A stretch of 64,000 bases of DNA from Leptotrichia sp. HSP-342 (GCF_041199995.1 NZ_CP165646.1:930001-994000); one strand, 5' to 3'. Numbered from the stretch's first letter, positions 15,147 to 24,673 are shown. Numbers and translations are program-made. Notes: generated by a model not told the origin, from the letters alone.

Positions 15147-16011
15147 TTAAAAACTAATTTCGTGTAAAAATTTTTCAAATGGCGTTGTATAGTTTAAACA
15201 TTTTCTTGGTCTTGAGTTTATCAGCATTAAGGTTCTTATCAAGTCTTCTGCCTCTATTTTTAATATGTCGGTCTTCTTTGTGTAAAATTCTCTTAGAAGA
15301 CCGTTGCTGTTTTCATTGCAGCCTCCCTGTCATGAGCAGTAAGGATCTGCAAAATAGAATTCTATTCCCAGCTTCTCCACTTCTTCCCAGCATGAAAATT
15401 CCTTCCCCCTGTCTGATGTGAAAGTCTTAAATGCTTCTTTAGGAATACTGGCTATCAACCGTTTTATTGCTTCCAACATTGAATTTTTACTTCTATCTTT
15501 CATCTTTATTGCCACATATCGTCTCTTTAGTTTTCGCTTTCTTTCCCTTTCTTCTCAAGACATTCAGAGAAACGTCTAGAAAATTAATGTACAACCAGTT
15601 ATAGATAGTTTTAAATGACAGCCTCCCCTTTAATTCCCTGCCAACAATTTGTTCAGGTGACCAAGTTTTGTAGAGCCTGTCCTCTATCAGATTTTTCAAT
15701 TCAGCAGTAATTTTTAAATTTCTTCCTTTATTAGCAACTTTTGCATTGGCATCCGCCTGAGCATTCTCAGAAGAGTATTCTCCATTAATTCTTTTAATTT
15801 CACGGTAAATAGTGGACCTGCGCCTGTTAAGGATTTGAGCAATTTTAGAAATTTTGTAATTTTCTTTTAGCAGGACCTCTAGTTTATTTCTTTCATTTAT
15901 GGTAAAATATTTATGGCTCATGATATATTTCCTTTCGTTAATGTTTTTGTAGTTACTAACATTTTAACACGAAATTATCATGAGTTTTTATATTTTTCAG
16001 TTTGTTGCAAT
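15122..16011 (-). mobile_element. Decayed IS30-type insertion sequence
   Basis: The ends are imperfect inverted repeats. The left end begins ATTGCGACATTTT and the reverse complement of the right end begins ATTGCAACAAACT; both later contain AAAAACT and AATTTCGTG. The enclosed transposase is broken (next entry). At under 0.9 kb it is shorter than usual IS30 elements, consistent with an internal deletion. It lies between cinA and rlmN. Confidence 0.7.
15147..15921 (-). pseudogene. IS30-family transposase, internally deleted
   Basis: The N-terminal 142 codons encode the IS30 helix-turn-helix (SHKYFTINERNKLEVLL, RRRSTIYREIKRI) and the SPEQIVGREL segment. The frame then breaks near 15493-15515. 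It continues with KNSMLEAIKRLI and FTSDRGKEFSCWEEVEKLG, the part holding the second acidic motif. A TGA replaces the Trp codon after DPYCS, and the frame resumes with GCNENSNGLLREFY to the end. The segment with the first catalytic Asp is missing, so the enzyme cannot be active. Confidence 0.85.
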
Positions 16012-16038
16012 ATATTATATAATCTATAGGATACAAAA

Positions 16039-16072
16039 AATAAGAGTTACACAAGGCTCTTATTATTTTTCT
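16039..16072. terminator. Bidirectional terminator upstream of rlmN
   Basis: AATAAGAG and CTCTTATT form a stem flanked by an A run on the left and a T run on the right, so it can act on both strands. It may be the original cinA terminator, now separated from cinA by the IS element. Confidence 0.7.
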
Positions 16073-16251
16073 ATTACCTGGTCTTAGTAAAAATAACATT
16101 ATTTTTTTCAGTAAAATTAATGATTACACATAATTTTTAAATAAGTTTAAATATAATGCAAAATAATGATATAATATTTTCGTAAAATATGGTATGATAT
16201 AAGCAATGAAAATTGTAAAAATAAAAGGAGGAAATTGAAAAAAATAAAATA

Positions 16252-17349
16252 ATGGAGCTAAATAATAATGAAATGACAAATATAAATATAGTTGAGAAAA
16301 TTGATATTTTGGGGATGGATTTAGAGAGTTTGCAGGAGAAATTTGTTGAAATTGGTCTTAAAAAGTTTAATGCGAGTCAAGTTTTTGACTGGCTGCATAA
16401 TAAACTGGTATTTGATTTTGATGAGTTTTCTAATATTTCCAAAAAAGACAGAGAGATTTTGAAAGAGAAATTTTATGTGGCAAAACTAGAGTTTAAGACA
16501 CATCAAGTTTCGGAAGATGGGGATACTGAGAAATTTTTGTTTGAATTGAAGGACAGAAGATTGATTGAAAGTGTGCTTATTTCTCATAAAAATCGGCATA
16601 CACTTTGCGTTTCTTCACAAATTGGATGTCTTATCGGATGTGATTTCTGTGCCACAGCTACAATGACTTATGAAAGAAATTTATCAATTTCTGAGATTTT
16701 ACTACAATATTACTATGTTCAGAAATATTTACTTAAACGTGGAGAAAAATTAGGAAATGTAGTTTATATGGGGATGGGGGAACCGTTTTTAAATTATGAT
16801 GCAGTTCTTGGTTCAATTAATATGTTAAATTCTCCTAAGGGGCAAAATTTTTCAAAAAGGAATTTTACAATTTCTACAAGCGGAATTGTAAATGGGATAA
16901 AAAGATTTACAGAAAATGAAAATCAAGTGAACTTAGCAATCTCATTACATTCAGTTAGAGATGATGTGAGAAGTGAAATTATGCCGATAAATAAAACATG
17001 GGGAGTAAAACAGTTAAAAGAATCACTTTTGGAATATCAGAAACAAACTAAAAATCGTATTACATTTGAATATATCTTGATTGATGATTTGAACTGCGAG
17101 CCTGAAGATGCAAGGGAACTGGCTGGATTCTTAAATTCATTTTCGTGTCTAGTAAACTTGATTCCTTATAATCCTGTCGGTGGAAAGCCTTATAAAACAC
17201 CATCAAAACAAAAACAAAGAGAATTTTATAAATTATTAAAAGACAAAAATGTTAATGTAACGTTGCGAGAGACTAAAGGGCAGGACATTGCAGCGGCTTG
17301 TGGACAGTTGAAGGCAAAAAAACAGATGGATTTTACTAAAAATATTTAA
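16252..17349 (+). CDS. rlmN: 23S rRNA / tRNA adenine-C2 methyltransferase RlmN
   Basis: This 365-residue radical SAM enzyme methylates C2 of A2503 in 23S rRNA and A37 in some tRNAs. The cluster cysteines C126, C130 and C133 are visible in SSQIGCLIGCDFCATA. YMGMGEPFLNYD contributes to SAM binding. The C-terminal RETKGQDIAAACGQL holds the cysteine that forms the covalent intermediate. The length is normal. The start is the first ATG behind AAAGGAGG; the spacing is long at about 20 bases, and a second ATG lies seven codons downstream. A penicillin-binding protein gene follows after 34 bases. Confidence 0.93.
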   Translation: MELNNNEMTNINIVEKIDILGMDLESLQEKFVEIGLKKFNASQVFDWLHNKLVFDFDEFSNISKKDREILKEKFYVAKLEFKTHQVSEDGDTEKFLFELKDRRLIESVLISHKNRHTLCVSSQIGCLIGCDFCATATMTYERNLSISEILLQYYYVQKYLLKRGEKLGNVVYMGMGEPFLNYDAVLGSINMLNSPKGQNFSKRNFTISTSGIVNGIKRFTENENQVNLAISLHSVRDDVRSEIMPINKTWGVKQLKESLLEYQKQTKNRITFEYILIDDLNCEPEDARELAGFLNSFSCLVNLIPYNPVGGKPYKTPSKQKQREFYKLLKDKNVNVTLRETKGQDIAAACGQLKAKKQMDFTKNI

Positions 17350-17383
17350 ATAGATATTGAAATAGTTACGAAAAGAGGTAGTA

Positions 17384-19429
17384 ATGAAAAAGAATAATAA
17401 AGAAGAAAAAATTGTAAAACCTAGAAAAAAATTTAGTTTATTTTCATTTTTTTTCAAAGTTTTTGTGTTTTTGTTTATAATCGGAGCTGGAGCGGGAGCT
17501 TATCTTGTTTATACGGTAAGCAAGGAAACGCCAGTTGATTTGATTGATGGATATGCACCTGTATCACCATCGGTAATTTATGACATTAATGGAAATCAAA
17601 TAGATACGATAATGGTTCAAAATAGGGCGCCAATTGGAATTGGAGAAATTCCTTTACATGTGCAGAATGCGTTTTTGGCAATTGAGGATAGAAAATTTAG
17701 GACTCATCACGGATTTGACTTTGTGAGAACGGCAAGAGCGGCTTTTTTGACAATTACAGGAAGACGGCGTGAAGGAGGAAGTACACTTACTCAGCAGCTT
17801 GCAAAAAATGCGTTTTTATCACCAGAACAAACAATGACAAGAAAGATTAAAGAAGCGATTTTAGCAATAGAAATTGAAAGAAAGTATACAAAAGATGAAA
17901 TTCTGGAAAATTACTTGAATACAATCTATTTTGGACAAGGAGCTTACGGAATAAAAAATGCGGCTATAAAATATTTTAATAAACAGCCAAAACAGCTTTC
18001 TATTGCACAAGCGGCAATTTTAGCGAGCCTTCCAAAATCTCCAACAAAATATTCAAAAATAGAACATGCGTTGGAAAGACAAAAGATTGTACTTCATCAA
18101 ATGAGAAATTTTGGATTTATAACAGAGGAAGAATATGAGAAAGCTGTTAAAGAAAAAATTACGTTTGTAAATGGAAATATTAAAAGCCGTAATGAAGAGG
18201 AACAGATTTCGACTTCAAATGTGGCACCTGAATTTACAACAGTTGTATTAAGTGAAGTAAGAAAAATATTGAAAATACCTGAAGAAGACCAAAAATTCTT
18301 ATTTGACGGTTATAAAATTTATGCAACAGTTGATTTAGATTTACAAAGAGCAGCTTATTCGGCATTTAACAACAATTATAACTTGAAGAGCCGAGCAAGC
18401 TTAAATGGTGCATTGCTTTCTATTGACCCAAGTAACGGGTTTGTAAAAGCAATGGTTGGAGGAAAAAATTATAAAAAAGGTAATTTTAATCGTGCGTTAA
18501 GTTCATTAAGACAGCCAGGTTCATCTTACAAGCCAGTAGTTTACCTTGCGGCACTGCAAAAAAACATGGCAATGAATACCGTTATGGAAGATTCACCAGT
18601 AAAAATTGGAAACTGGAGTCCAAAGAACTATGACGGAGTATTCAGAGACAGCATGACACTTGCTAAAGCATTGGAAATTTCCAACAATATAATACCAGTA
18701 AAACTATTGCAACGTGTTGGAATTAATTCGGCTGAAAAAGTATGGCGTGATGCAGGAGTTGTAGGAGGAGATTTTCCTAAGAACTATACGTTGGCACTTG
18801 GTTCAATTTCCACAAGACCAATAGATATGGCAATGTTTTATGCGGCACTTGCAAACGGAGGTTATCAAGTTCAGCCTCAATATATCTACAAAATCGAAAA
18901 TAAATATGGTGAAGTTGTTTATGAAGCAAAACCAAAAATGAAAAAAGTTTACGATTCAAAAGATGTTGCAATATTAACTTATATGCTTGAAAATGCTGTA
19001 AATTATGGAACTGGACAATCTGCAAAAGTCTTAAAAAATGGACAGCTTATTCCAATGGCTGGAAAAACGGGAACAACTTCTGATTACGTTTCAGCGTGGT
19101 TTACAGGTTACACACCTACTCTTGCGACAGTAGTTTATGTCGGAAATGATGACAACAAGTCAATGGGGCCTGGAATGACTGGGGGAGCTGCAGCTGCACC
19201 AATTTGGAAAACTTACATGCAGACAGTAGTTGACTTGCCAAATTACAACGTTGGAGTCTTTGAATTTATAGACGATTATATTACAAGAAAAGATTTAACA
19301 ACAAGAGATATTGACTTGCAAATCGGACTTCTTGACAGAGATGGAGTAAATAAACGAACAGCACTGTTTAAGACAGGGACAGAGCCAGTTGAGTCGGAAG
19401 GTAAGTTTAGGAATGGGATTACTTTCTAA
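17384..19429 (+). CDS. Class A penicillin-binding protein 1A
   Basis: This 681-residue bifunctional peptidoglycan synthase has a cytoplasmic basic start, one membrane helix at about 20-45, and a GT51 transglycosylase domain. GT51 motifs are AIEDRKFRTHHG (catalytic E101), GGSTLTQQLAKN and ILENYLNTIYFGQGAYG. The transpeptidase domain follows, with SSYKP (serine near 378), a SNN motif in LEISNNIIPVK and KTGTT near 560. It polymerises and cross-links glycan strands outside the inner membrane. It probably shares a transcript with rlmN and ends at a clear terminator. Confidence 0.93.
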   Translation: MKKNNKEEKIVKPRKKFSLFSFFFKVFVFLFIIGAGAGAYLVYTVSKETPVDLIDGYAPVSPSVIYDINGNQIDTIMVQNRAPIGIGEIPLHVQNAFLAIEDRKFRTHHGFDFVRTARAAFLTITGRRREGGSTLTQQLAKNAFLSPEQTMTRKIKEAILAIEIERKYTKDEILENYLNTIYFGQGAYGIKNAAIKYFNKQPKQLSIAQAAILASLPKSPTKYSKIEHALERQKIVLHQMRNFGFITEEEYEKAVKEKITFVNGNIKSRNEEEQISTSNVAPEFTTVVLSEVRKILKIPEEDQKFLFDGYKIYATVDLDLQRAAYSAFNNNYNLKSRASLNGALLSIDPSNGFVKAMVGGKNYKKGNFNRALSSLRQPGSSYKPVVYLAALQKNMAMNTVMEDSPVKIGNWSPKNYDGVFRDSMTLAKALEISNNIIPVKLLQRVGINSAEKVWRDAGVVGGDFPKNYTLALGSISTRPIDMAMFYAALANGGYQVQPQYIYKIENKYGEVVYEAKPKMKKVYDSKDVAILTYMLENAVNYGTGQSAKVLKNGQLIPMAGKTGTTSDYVSAWFTGYTPTLATVVYVGNDDNKSMGPGMTGGAAAAPIWKTYMQTVVDLPNYNVGVFEFIDDYITRKDLTTRDIDLQIGLLDRDGVNKRTALFKTGTEPVESEGKFRNGITF

Positions 19430-19466
19430 AATTTTGTTATAAAAATTTAATATTTGAAACTACAAA

Positions 19467-19501
19467 AGATAGAGAATTAAAAATTAGTTCTCTATTTTTT
19501 T
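19467..19501 (+). terminator. Rho-independent terminator after PBP1A
   Basis: ATAGAGAA pairs with TTCTCTAT, followed by seven T. Confidence 0.85.
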
Positions 19502-19511
19502 GTAAATATAA

Positions 19512-19540
19512 TTGACAATTTTCATTATATATTGTACAAT
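19512..19540 (+). promoter_or_regulatory. Promoter of the YefM/YoeB-type operon
   Basis: TTGACA at 19512 and TACAAT at 19535 are separated by exactly 17 bases, 34 bases before the antitoxin start. Confidence 0.8.
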
Positions 19541-19573
19541 AAATTGAACAAAATTTTAAAAGGAGTGAGAAAT

Positions 19574-19831
19574 ATGATAGCTACAAATTATTCTAATATT
19601 AGAAATAATTTTAAAAAGTATTGTGATAAGGCAACAAGAGATTATGAAACAATAATTGTAACTAGAAAAAATGATGAAAATGTGGTATTAATGAGTGAAG
19701 AAGAATACAATAATCTTATAGAAAATTTGTATATTATGTCTAATAAAGATTATTATAATGAATTGTTGAAAAGAAAAGATGAGGTTGAAAAAGGGAAAGT
19801 TGAGAAACATGATTTAATTGAGGTGGAATAA
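19574..19831 (+). CDS. YefM/Phd-family antitoxin
   Basis: This 85-residue protein begins MIATNYSNIRNNFKKYCDKA. The central VTRKNDENVVLMSEEEYNNL is the hallmark of YefM antitoxins, which bind DNA with the N-terminal half and the toxin with the C-terminal tail. The ATG at 19574 sits behind AAAGGAGTGAG; an earlier in-frame ATG lacks an RBS. The toxin gene starts four bases after the stop. Autoregulation by the toxin-antitoxin complex is usual for this family. Confidence 0.9.
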   Translation: MIATNYSNIRNNFKKYCDKATRDYETIIVTRKNDENVVLMSEEEYNNLIENLYIMSNKDYYNELLKRKDEVEKGKVEKHDLIEVE

Positions 19832-19835
19832 TAAC

Positions 19836-20093
19836 ATGAACATAAATTGGAATAGTGAAGCATGGAAGGAATATGTAGACTGGCAATCAAAAGATAAAAA
19901 AGTTATAAAAAAGATAAATGAAATTATAAAGGATATTCAGAGAAATGGAAATGAAGGAATAGGTAAAGCAGAGGCTTTAAAGCATGAATTAAGTGGGTAT
20001 TGGAGCAGAAGAATAACTGATAAACACAGATTTATTTATAAATTGACTGAAAATGAAGTTATAATAATAGCTTGTGCTAATCATTACAAATAA
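19836..20093 (+). CDS. YoeB-family toxin (ribosome-dependent mRNA endonuclease)
   Basis: This 85-residue RelE-superfamily toxin contains WNSEAWKEYVDWQ near the start and SRRITDKHRFIYKL and ACANHYK at the end, the YoeB signature with its catalytic Glu/Arg/His set. It should cut mRNA at the ribosomal A site when released from the antitoxin. The ATG at 19836 follows GAGGTGG; an upstream in-frame TTG at 19818 overlaps the antitoxin and is less likely. Both genes look intact. Confidence 0.9.
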   Translation: MNINWNSEAWKEYVDWQSKDKKVIKKINEIIKDIQRNGNEGIGKAEALKHELSGYWSRRITDKHRFIYKLTENEVIIIACANHYK

Positions 20094-20122
20094 CTTTTTA
20101 AATTATTTTATGTAAAAGTAAT

Positions 20123-20172
20123 AAAAAATATGATTTCAAATACAGATTAATGTATAAGAAATCATATTTTTT
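20123..20172. terminator. Bidirectional terminator between toxin and permease genes
   Basis: AAAAAATATGATTTC and GAAATCATATTTTTT form a perfect 15-pair stem that serves the converging genes on both strands. Confidence 0.85.
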
Positions 20173-20199
20173 GTTTATAAGAAGAATTTATAAATTTGA

Positions 20200-21582
20200 T
20201 TATGACATAAATAATAATTTAACTATAAATAATGCCCCTAAAATAACCATTACCCATGAAACGTGTCTTCTGTCTTCTTTTTTCGAGAATAAATTGTAAA
20301 ATAGATTTATTAATACGTAAGATAATATTCCTAATGTCAAACCATCTCCGATACTGTAAGTTAGGGCCATTGTTGTAATTGTTATGAAAGACGGGACTCC
20401 TTCCAGAATATCGTGCAAGTCTATATTTTTAACTGAACTTAACATTAGGTAACCAACGTAAATTAGAGCTGGAGCTGTGGCACATCCTGGTATTGAAATA
20501 AATATTGGTGAGAAAAACATTGATATTAGGAATAGGAATCCTGTTGTGATAGCAGTCCATCCTGTTCTTCCTCCTGCGATAACTCCTGTTGAGCTTTCTA
20601 CATACGTTGTAACTGTTGAAACTCCAAGTGCGGCACCAGCTGTAGTTGCAATTGCGTCAGCCATTAAAGCTCGTCCTACATTCGGTACATTTCCGTTTTC
20701 ATCTAGCATATCAGCTTTTGAACATACTCCTACTAATGTTCCGACAGTATCAAAAAAGTCCACAAACAGGAATGTACAAACTATAACAAATAAATTTCCA
20801 AACATTTTAAAATCAGTAAATAGCTTAAAGTCTAATTTCCCCATAACAGGCATCATTGACTCGTATTTAAAGATACCAGATGGTAAATAAATTCCTAATT
20901 CTTTTGCATGTGCAGGATTTATAAGTGCATATCCCCAGGCTAGAAGAGAACTCAATACTATTCCATAAAGAATTGATCCACGTACATTCTTTTTATCTAA
21001 AATAGCTATTAAGAATAATCCGATAAATGAAATAATAACTGCTGGAGAAAAATGTCCCATACTAACTTTGGTAGATTCATTTAAAACAACCAGCCCACTC
21101 CCTGAAAAGCCGACAAATGCGATAAATACTCCAATTCCACCAGTAACAGCGTGTTTCATATTTTCTGGAATAGAATTTACTACAGCTTCACGTACTTTAA
21201 AAAGTGTTAAAAAGATAAATATAATTCCTTCACAGAAGACAGCAGTCAAAGCAGTTTGCCAGCTGATACCGCCTTTTAATACAACTGTAAATGCAAAAAA
21301 AGCATTTAATCCCATACCTGAGGCAAGAGCGAAAGGCAGATTTGCAATAAGGCCCATAAGAAAACATCCAATTGCGGCTGAAAAACAAGTTGCTGTAACT
21401 AATGCCCCTGCATCCATACCTGTTTTTGACAAAATATTTGGATTTACAGCAATTATGTACGCCATTGTAAGAAATGTTGTAATCCCTGCCATAATTTCCT
21501 TTTTCATATTGACATTTTCATTTGCTAAAAGCGGGAAAAGCCGTTTAAGTCCGCTTGTCTGTTGAATATTAGTAATACTCAT
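20200..21582 (-). CDS. AzgA-type (NCS2) purine permease
   Basis: This 460-residue protein has about 12-14 membrane segments. GITTFLTMAYIIAVNPNIL near the start, GMGLNAFFAF and a late GRTGWTAITTG segment are typical of the AzgA/PbuG branch of nucleobase transporters, which import hypoxanthine, guanine or adenine with protons. VDFFDTVGTLVG is the conserved membrane-embedded motif. The exact substrate cannot be read from sequence. A CNNM gene on the same strand lies just upstream, separated by 49 bases. Confidence 0.88.
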   Translation of the reverse strand: MSITNIQQTSGLKRLFPLLANENVNMKKEIMAGITTFLTMAYIIAVNPNILSKTGMDAGALVTATCFSAAIGCFLMGLIANLPFALASGMGLNAFFAFTVVLKGGISWQTALTAVFCEGIIFIFLTLFKVREAVVNSIPENMKHAVTGGIGVFIAFVGFSGSGLVVLNESTKVSMGHFSPAVIISFIGLFLIAILDKKNVRGSILYGIVLSSLLAWGYALINPAHAKELGIYLPSGIFKYESMMPVMGKLDFKLFTDFKMFGNLFVIVCTFLFVDFFDTVGTLVGVCSKADMLDENGNVPNVGRALMADAIATTAGAALGVSTVTTYVESSTGVIAGGRTGWTAITTGFLFLISMFFSPIFISIPGCATAPALIYVGYLMLSSVKNIDLHDILEGVPSFITITTMALTYSIGDGLTLGILSYVLINLFYNLFSKKEDRRHVSWVMVILGALFIVKLLFMS

Positions 21583-21631
21583 TTTGATTGATCAACTCCA
21601 TTTCTATGTATTGTTTATTTATTGTAAAATA

Positions 21632-22984
21632 TTAATCATCCTCATTTGATTTATTTTTAGTTTTTTCATTATTTTCTTTATCTTTGTCAAAAGTCATAAC
21701 AACTTTTTCAATTTTTTTATTTCTAACTCGCTGTGGCTTGAATACAACACCATTAATAGTAATTGGCTCAATATTTTCATTGTCTTCAGGAATATATCCT
21801 AAATTTTCAATTAAAATTCCGCTTAAAGTATCATAATATTTAGATTCAAGTTCAAAGTGAAAGCTATCATTCAGGTCATTTAAGGAAACATCTCCATTAA
21901 TTAAGTATTTATTTCGTGACAATTGACGGATTGACAAGTCTTCATCATCAAATTCGTCAGCAATATTCCCCATAACTTCCTCAATCAAGTCTTCAAGTGT
22001 AACAATTCCCGAAAAACCTCCGTATTCATCAATTAGAATAGTAATATGCTTTTTCTCAAGCTGCATTTCATTAAAAAGTTCATTTACATTTTTTGTTTCA
22101 GGCACAAAATACGCTTCTTGCAGCAAATCAGCCACTTTTATGTTGTCAAATCCCTTTTTGTAGGCTTCCATCATCAAATCTTTAGTTAACAATACTCCAA
22201 CAATATTGTCAGCTTCATTTTCATAAACAGGAATACGTGAATATTTTCCAATTTCCTTATTTTCAAAAAGTTCATGAATTGAGATATTTTTATCAATCAA
22301 AAAAACTTTTGTTCTTGGAATCATTATTTCACGTGCAATTTTTTCATCAAATTCAATAATATTCTCAATCATTTCCTGTTCAGCTTCATTAATAACACCG
22401 TGTTCCTTACCGACTTCTACCAGCGAACGCAGTTCCTCTTTAGAAACTTTTTCTTCAATATTGTCTTCTTTCATTTTCAAAATTGTAAGTACCAAATTTG
22501 TAGAAAATGTCAAAAACTTTACAAATGGAGAAAATAACCTTGAAATAAATACAATAACTCCAACTGATGATAAAGCAATCTTTTCTGAATTTCTAAGTGC
22601 AATTCTCTTTGGAATCAGTTCCCCAAAGACAAGTGTAACATATGATAGCAGAAAAGTTATTAAAATCATTGAAATCTGATTACTATATGGGATATTCAAA
22701 GGTTGCAATGCATTCGACAAATATTGCGATAAACCAGTCGCTGCCGATGCTGATGCAAAAAAACCTGCCAAAGTAATTCCAACTTGAATAGTAGACAGGA
22801 ATTTACTAGGTTCCTGCAGCAAATTATCAAGTAAAATTGCTTTTTTATTTTCATCTTCAATTAATATTTTTAATTTATTTTTGTTTAACGAAACAATCGC
22901 CATTTCCGCACTGGAAAAGAAAGCGTTAATTCCCGTTAAAATTATTATTATTACAATCTGTAATAATAAACTGCCCTCAGACAT
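21632..22984 (-). CDS. CNNM/CorC-family (HlyC-like) transporter with CBS pair
   Basis: This 450-residue membrane protein has an N-terminal CNNM (DUF21) domain with four hydrophobic segments in residues 1-170, including FFSSAEMAIVSL and YVTLVFGELIPKRIA. Two CBS domains follow, containing MIPRTKVFLID and IDEYGGFSGIVTLEDLIEE. A C-terminal CorC_HlyC domain comes next, then a charged tail. Relatives are magnesium or cobalt exporters; despite the old hemolysin name they are not toxins. RBS AGGAGG lies close before the ATG. Confidence 0.88.
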   Translation of the reverse strand: MSEGSLLLQIVIIIILTGINAFFSSAEMAIVSLNKNKLKILIEDENKKAILLDNLLQEPSKFLSTIQVGITLAGFFASASAATGLSQYLSNALQPLNIPYSNQISMILITFLLSYVTLVFGELIPKRIALRNSEKIALSSVGVIVFISRLFSPFVKFLTFSTNLVLTILKMKEDNIEEKVSKEELRSLVEVGKEHGVINEAEQEMIENIIEFDEKIAREIMIPRTKVFLIDKNISIHELFENKEIGKYSRIPVYENEADNIVGVLLTKDLMMEAYKKGFDNIKVADLLQEAYFVPETKNVNELFNEMQLEKKHITILIDEYGGFSGIVTLEDLIEEVMGNIADEFDDEDLSIRQLSRNKYLINGDVSLNDLNDSFHFELESKYYDTLSGILIENLGYIPEDNENIEPITINGVVFKPQRVRNKKIEKVVMTFDKDKENNEKTKNKSNEDD

Positions 22985-23370
22985 TTTATTTTTCCTCCTA
23001 AATTTTTTAAATTTACCAACTTTTATAGTAACAAATTTTAAAACTAAACTTAAAAATGTAACTATTTATTTAAACTCTAACTTTTTATTTTGTATTAATT
23101 TAAAGAGTTTAAGCATATTATAGCATATTTTTAAAAAATTTAAAAATTGATTTTAAAATTATCTGCCAATCGTTAAACAGCCGTAGCTAAACAAATGAAA
23201 ACTCCATCAGTTTATTAAAATTTAAAAATTAGATATAATTTTATAATTATTTAAGCAAAAGAAAAAAGACAGGAGTACATTCCCCAGTATGGGAAGCCCC
23301 TGTCCTCTGTATATATTTCATAGCTTTTAAACCTTTGTCATCCATCTTATCTTTTCCATGTCACATATAT
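22985..23370. other. Intergenic region with repeated element
   Basis: No gene is visible. Bases 23180-23215 (GCCGTAGCTAAACAAATG, then CTCCATCAGTTTATTAAA) match a region at 52970-53005 in reverse orientation and partly 24325-24350. Next to this lies the terminator of the downstream-reading small lipoprotein gene. Confidence 0.6.
23257..23304 (-). terminator. Terminator of the first minus-strand small lipoprotein gene
   Basis: Read on the minus strand, GACAGG and CCTGTC close a hairpin with an inner TTCCC/GGGAA stem, followed by TTTTTTCTTTT. The same structure recurs at 24387-24434. Confidence 0.75.
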
Positions 23371-23550
23371 CTAGTAGACAATATTTCCGTATCTATCCTT
23401 GCAGTAATAATCACCATTAGCCCTCTTAAAACATCTTACACCTCTTTCCGCAGCTCTCCGATCTGATTCTTTCCATAGGGCAATATCACGTGCACTGCAG
23501 CCTATAATTGCCACAGTAAGTATAATCATGAGTAAAATTTTCTTAAACAT
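23371..23550 (-). CDS. Small lipoprotein, distant relative of the array family
   Basis: This is a 59-residue precursor: MFKKILLMIILTVAIIGC is a lipoprotein signal with Cys 18. The mature part carries SARDIALWKESDRRAAERG, then VRCFKRANGDYYCKDRYGNIVY. AERG followed by two cysteines nine residues apart with a central NG resembles the ERG / C-x10-C plan of the large array, but similarity is otherwise low. RBS AAGGAGATGATATG matches those of the array genes. It has its own promoter and terminator. The function is unknown. Confidence 0.8.
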   Translation of the reverse strand: MFKKILLMIILTVAIIGCSARDIALWKESDRRAAERGVRCFKRANGDYYCKDRYGNIVY

Positions 23551-23634
23551 TGCATATCATCTCCTTTTTAAATATCTATGTCAAATATTTATCCTGTTTT
23601 ATGTATTTACTGTTTGTGTTCTTTTTATATTTTC

Positions 23635-23663
23635 ATTATACAACATTTTAAGCTGGAACACAA
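23635..23663 (-). promoter_or_regulatory. Promoter of the first minus-strand small lipoprotein
   Basis: On the minus strand TTGTGT and TATAAT are separated by 17 bases, about 85 bases before the start codon. The same arrangement precedes the sister gene. Confidence 0.65.
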
Positions 23664-23697
23664 TCTATCTGATAGTTTTATTATAAATAATAGAAAA

Positions 23698-24171
23698 TTA
23701 CAAAATCTCTTCAAAAACATACTTCTGAACTTTCATTCCTAATTTTTCATAAAATCTAACAGCTCCAGTATTCTTAGCCCAAGCATCCAATGTTAAATTA
23801 TAACACCCTTCTTTTTTTGCAAAATCTAAGGCAAAATCATACAATTTCTTTCCGGTATTCTGCCCACGAGTACTTTCATCAACACAAAGGTCATCAATAA
23901 ATAACGTTTTTATATCAGTTAGTACGTTGTGATTTGTTTGTTGCTTGAAAATACAGAAAATATAGCCAATTACGTTATCATTTTCATCAGTTGCTACGAA
24001 TATTGGCTTGTTTGAGTCGTTTAACATTTCTGTTAATTCTTTTGCTGTGTATTTTTTCCCAGTTGCCTTGAAAATATCTGGACGTCCTTCGTGATGAACT
24101 AATAAAATTTGTTCCAGTAAATTTTCTATTTTTGGAATATCTTTTTCTTGTGCTAGTCTAATCTCTTTCAT
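23698..24171 (-). CDS. GNAT-family N-acetyltransferase
   Basis: A 157-residue protein from the ATG at 24171, which is preceded by GAAAGGA; an in-frame ATG at 24198 has no RBS. It opens MKEIRLAQEKDIPKIENLLEQ and contains LFIDDLCVDESTRGQNTGKKLYDFA, the acetyl-CoA-binding R/Q-x-x-G-x-G/A region with an RGQNTG loop. NTGAVRFYEKLGMK completes the fold. The substrate cannot be predicted. It lies between the two duplicated small-lipoprotein loci. Confidence 0.85.
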   Translation of the reverse strand: MKEIRLAQEKDIPKIENLLEQILLVHHEGRPDIFKATGKKYTAKELTEMLNDSNKPIFVATDENDNVIGYIFCIFKQQTNHNVLTDIKTLFIDDLCVDESTRGQNTGKKLYDFALDFAKKEGCYNLTLDAWAKNTGAVRFYEKLGMKVQKYVFEEIL

Positions 24172-24386
24172 TGTAGTAATTTTTCCTTTCATTTGCATTT
24201 TTTTTTAATATTATTTCCTATTTAAATAGTGAATGTTTAATAAATTTTGAATTATATATCTTATCAAAGAATTAAAACTTCTTGTTCTTAAAATATTTTC
24301 TATTTTCTGAATAGGGTTTAATAATGAAAGCTCCATCAGTTTATTAAAATTTAAAAATTAGATTTAATTTTTATAATTATTTAACC

Positions 24387-24434
24387 AAAAGAAAAAAGAC
24401 AGGAGTACATTCCCTTGTATGGGAAGCCCCTGCC
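24387..24434 (-). terminator. Terminator of the second minus-strand small lipoprotein gene
   Basis: This is a copy of the hairpin at 23257-23304 with one mismatch in the outer stem (CCTGCC), followed by TTTTTTCTTTT on the minus strand. Confidence 0.65.
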
Positions 24435-24493
24435 CTCTGCATATATTTCATAGCTTCTTTAACCGTCATTATCTGTTTTGTATCACATATAAT

Positions 24494-24673
24494 CTAGTAG
24501 ACAATATTTCCGTATCTATCCTTGCAATAATACTCACCATTAGCCCTCTTAAAACATCTTCTACCTTCTTCTCTATCTCTTTGATTCACCCTATCCCAGT
24601 AACTTGGACTTAGCAGTTCACATCCCACGACAGACATGGCAAGTATGATTGTGAGTAAAATTTTCTTAAACAT
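24494..24673 (-). CDS. Small lipoprotein, duplicate of the one at 23371
   Basis: A 59-residue precursor with signal MFKKILLTIILAMSVVGC. The head ELLSPSYWDRVNQRDREEG has diverged completely from its sister, while the last 20 residues (from RCFKRANG to GNIVY) are nearly identical, D-to-E being the only change. This is again a variable head on a conserved two-cysteine tail. The promoter, spacer and terminator are duplicated too. Confidence 0.82.
   Translation of the reverse strand: MFKKILLTIILAMSVVGCELLSPSYWDRVNQRDREEGRRCFKRANGEYYCKDRYGNIVY

Noticed and set aside
20477..21565. Plus-strand open frames opposite the purine permease
   Set aside because: They lie antisense to a clear NCS2 permease gene and have no RBS or recognisable product.
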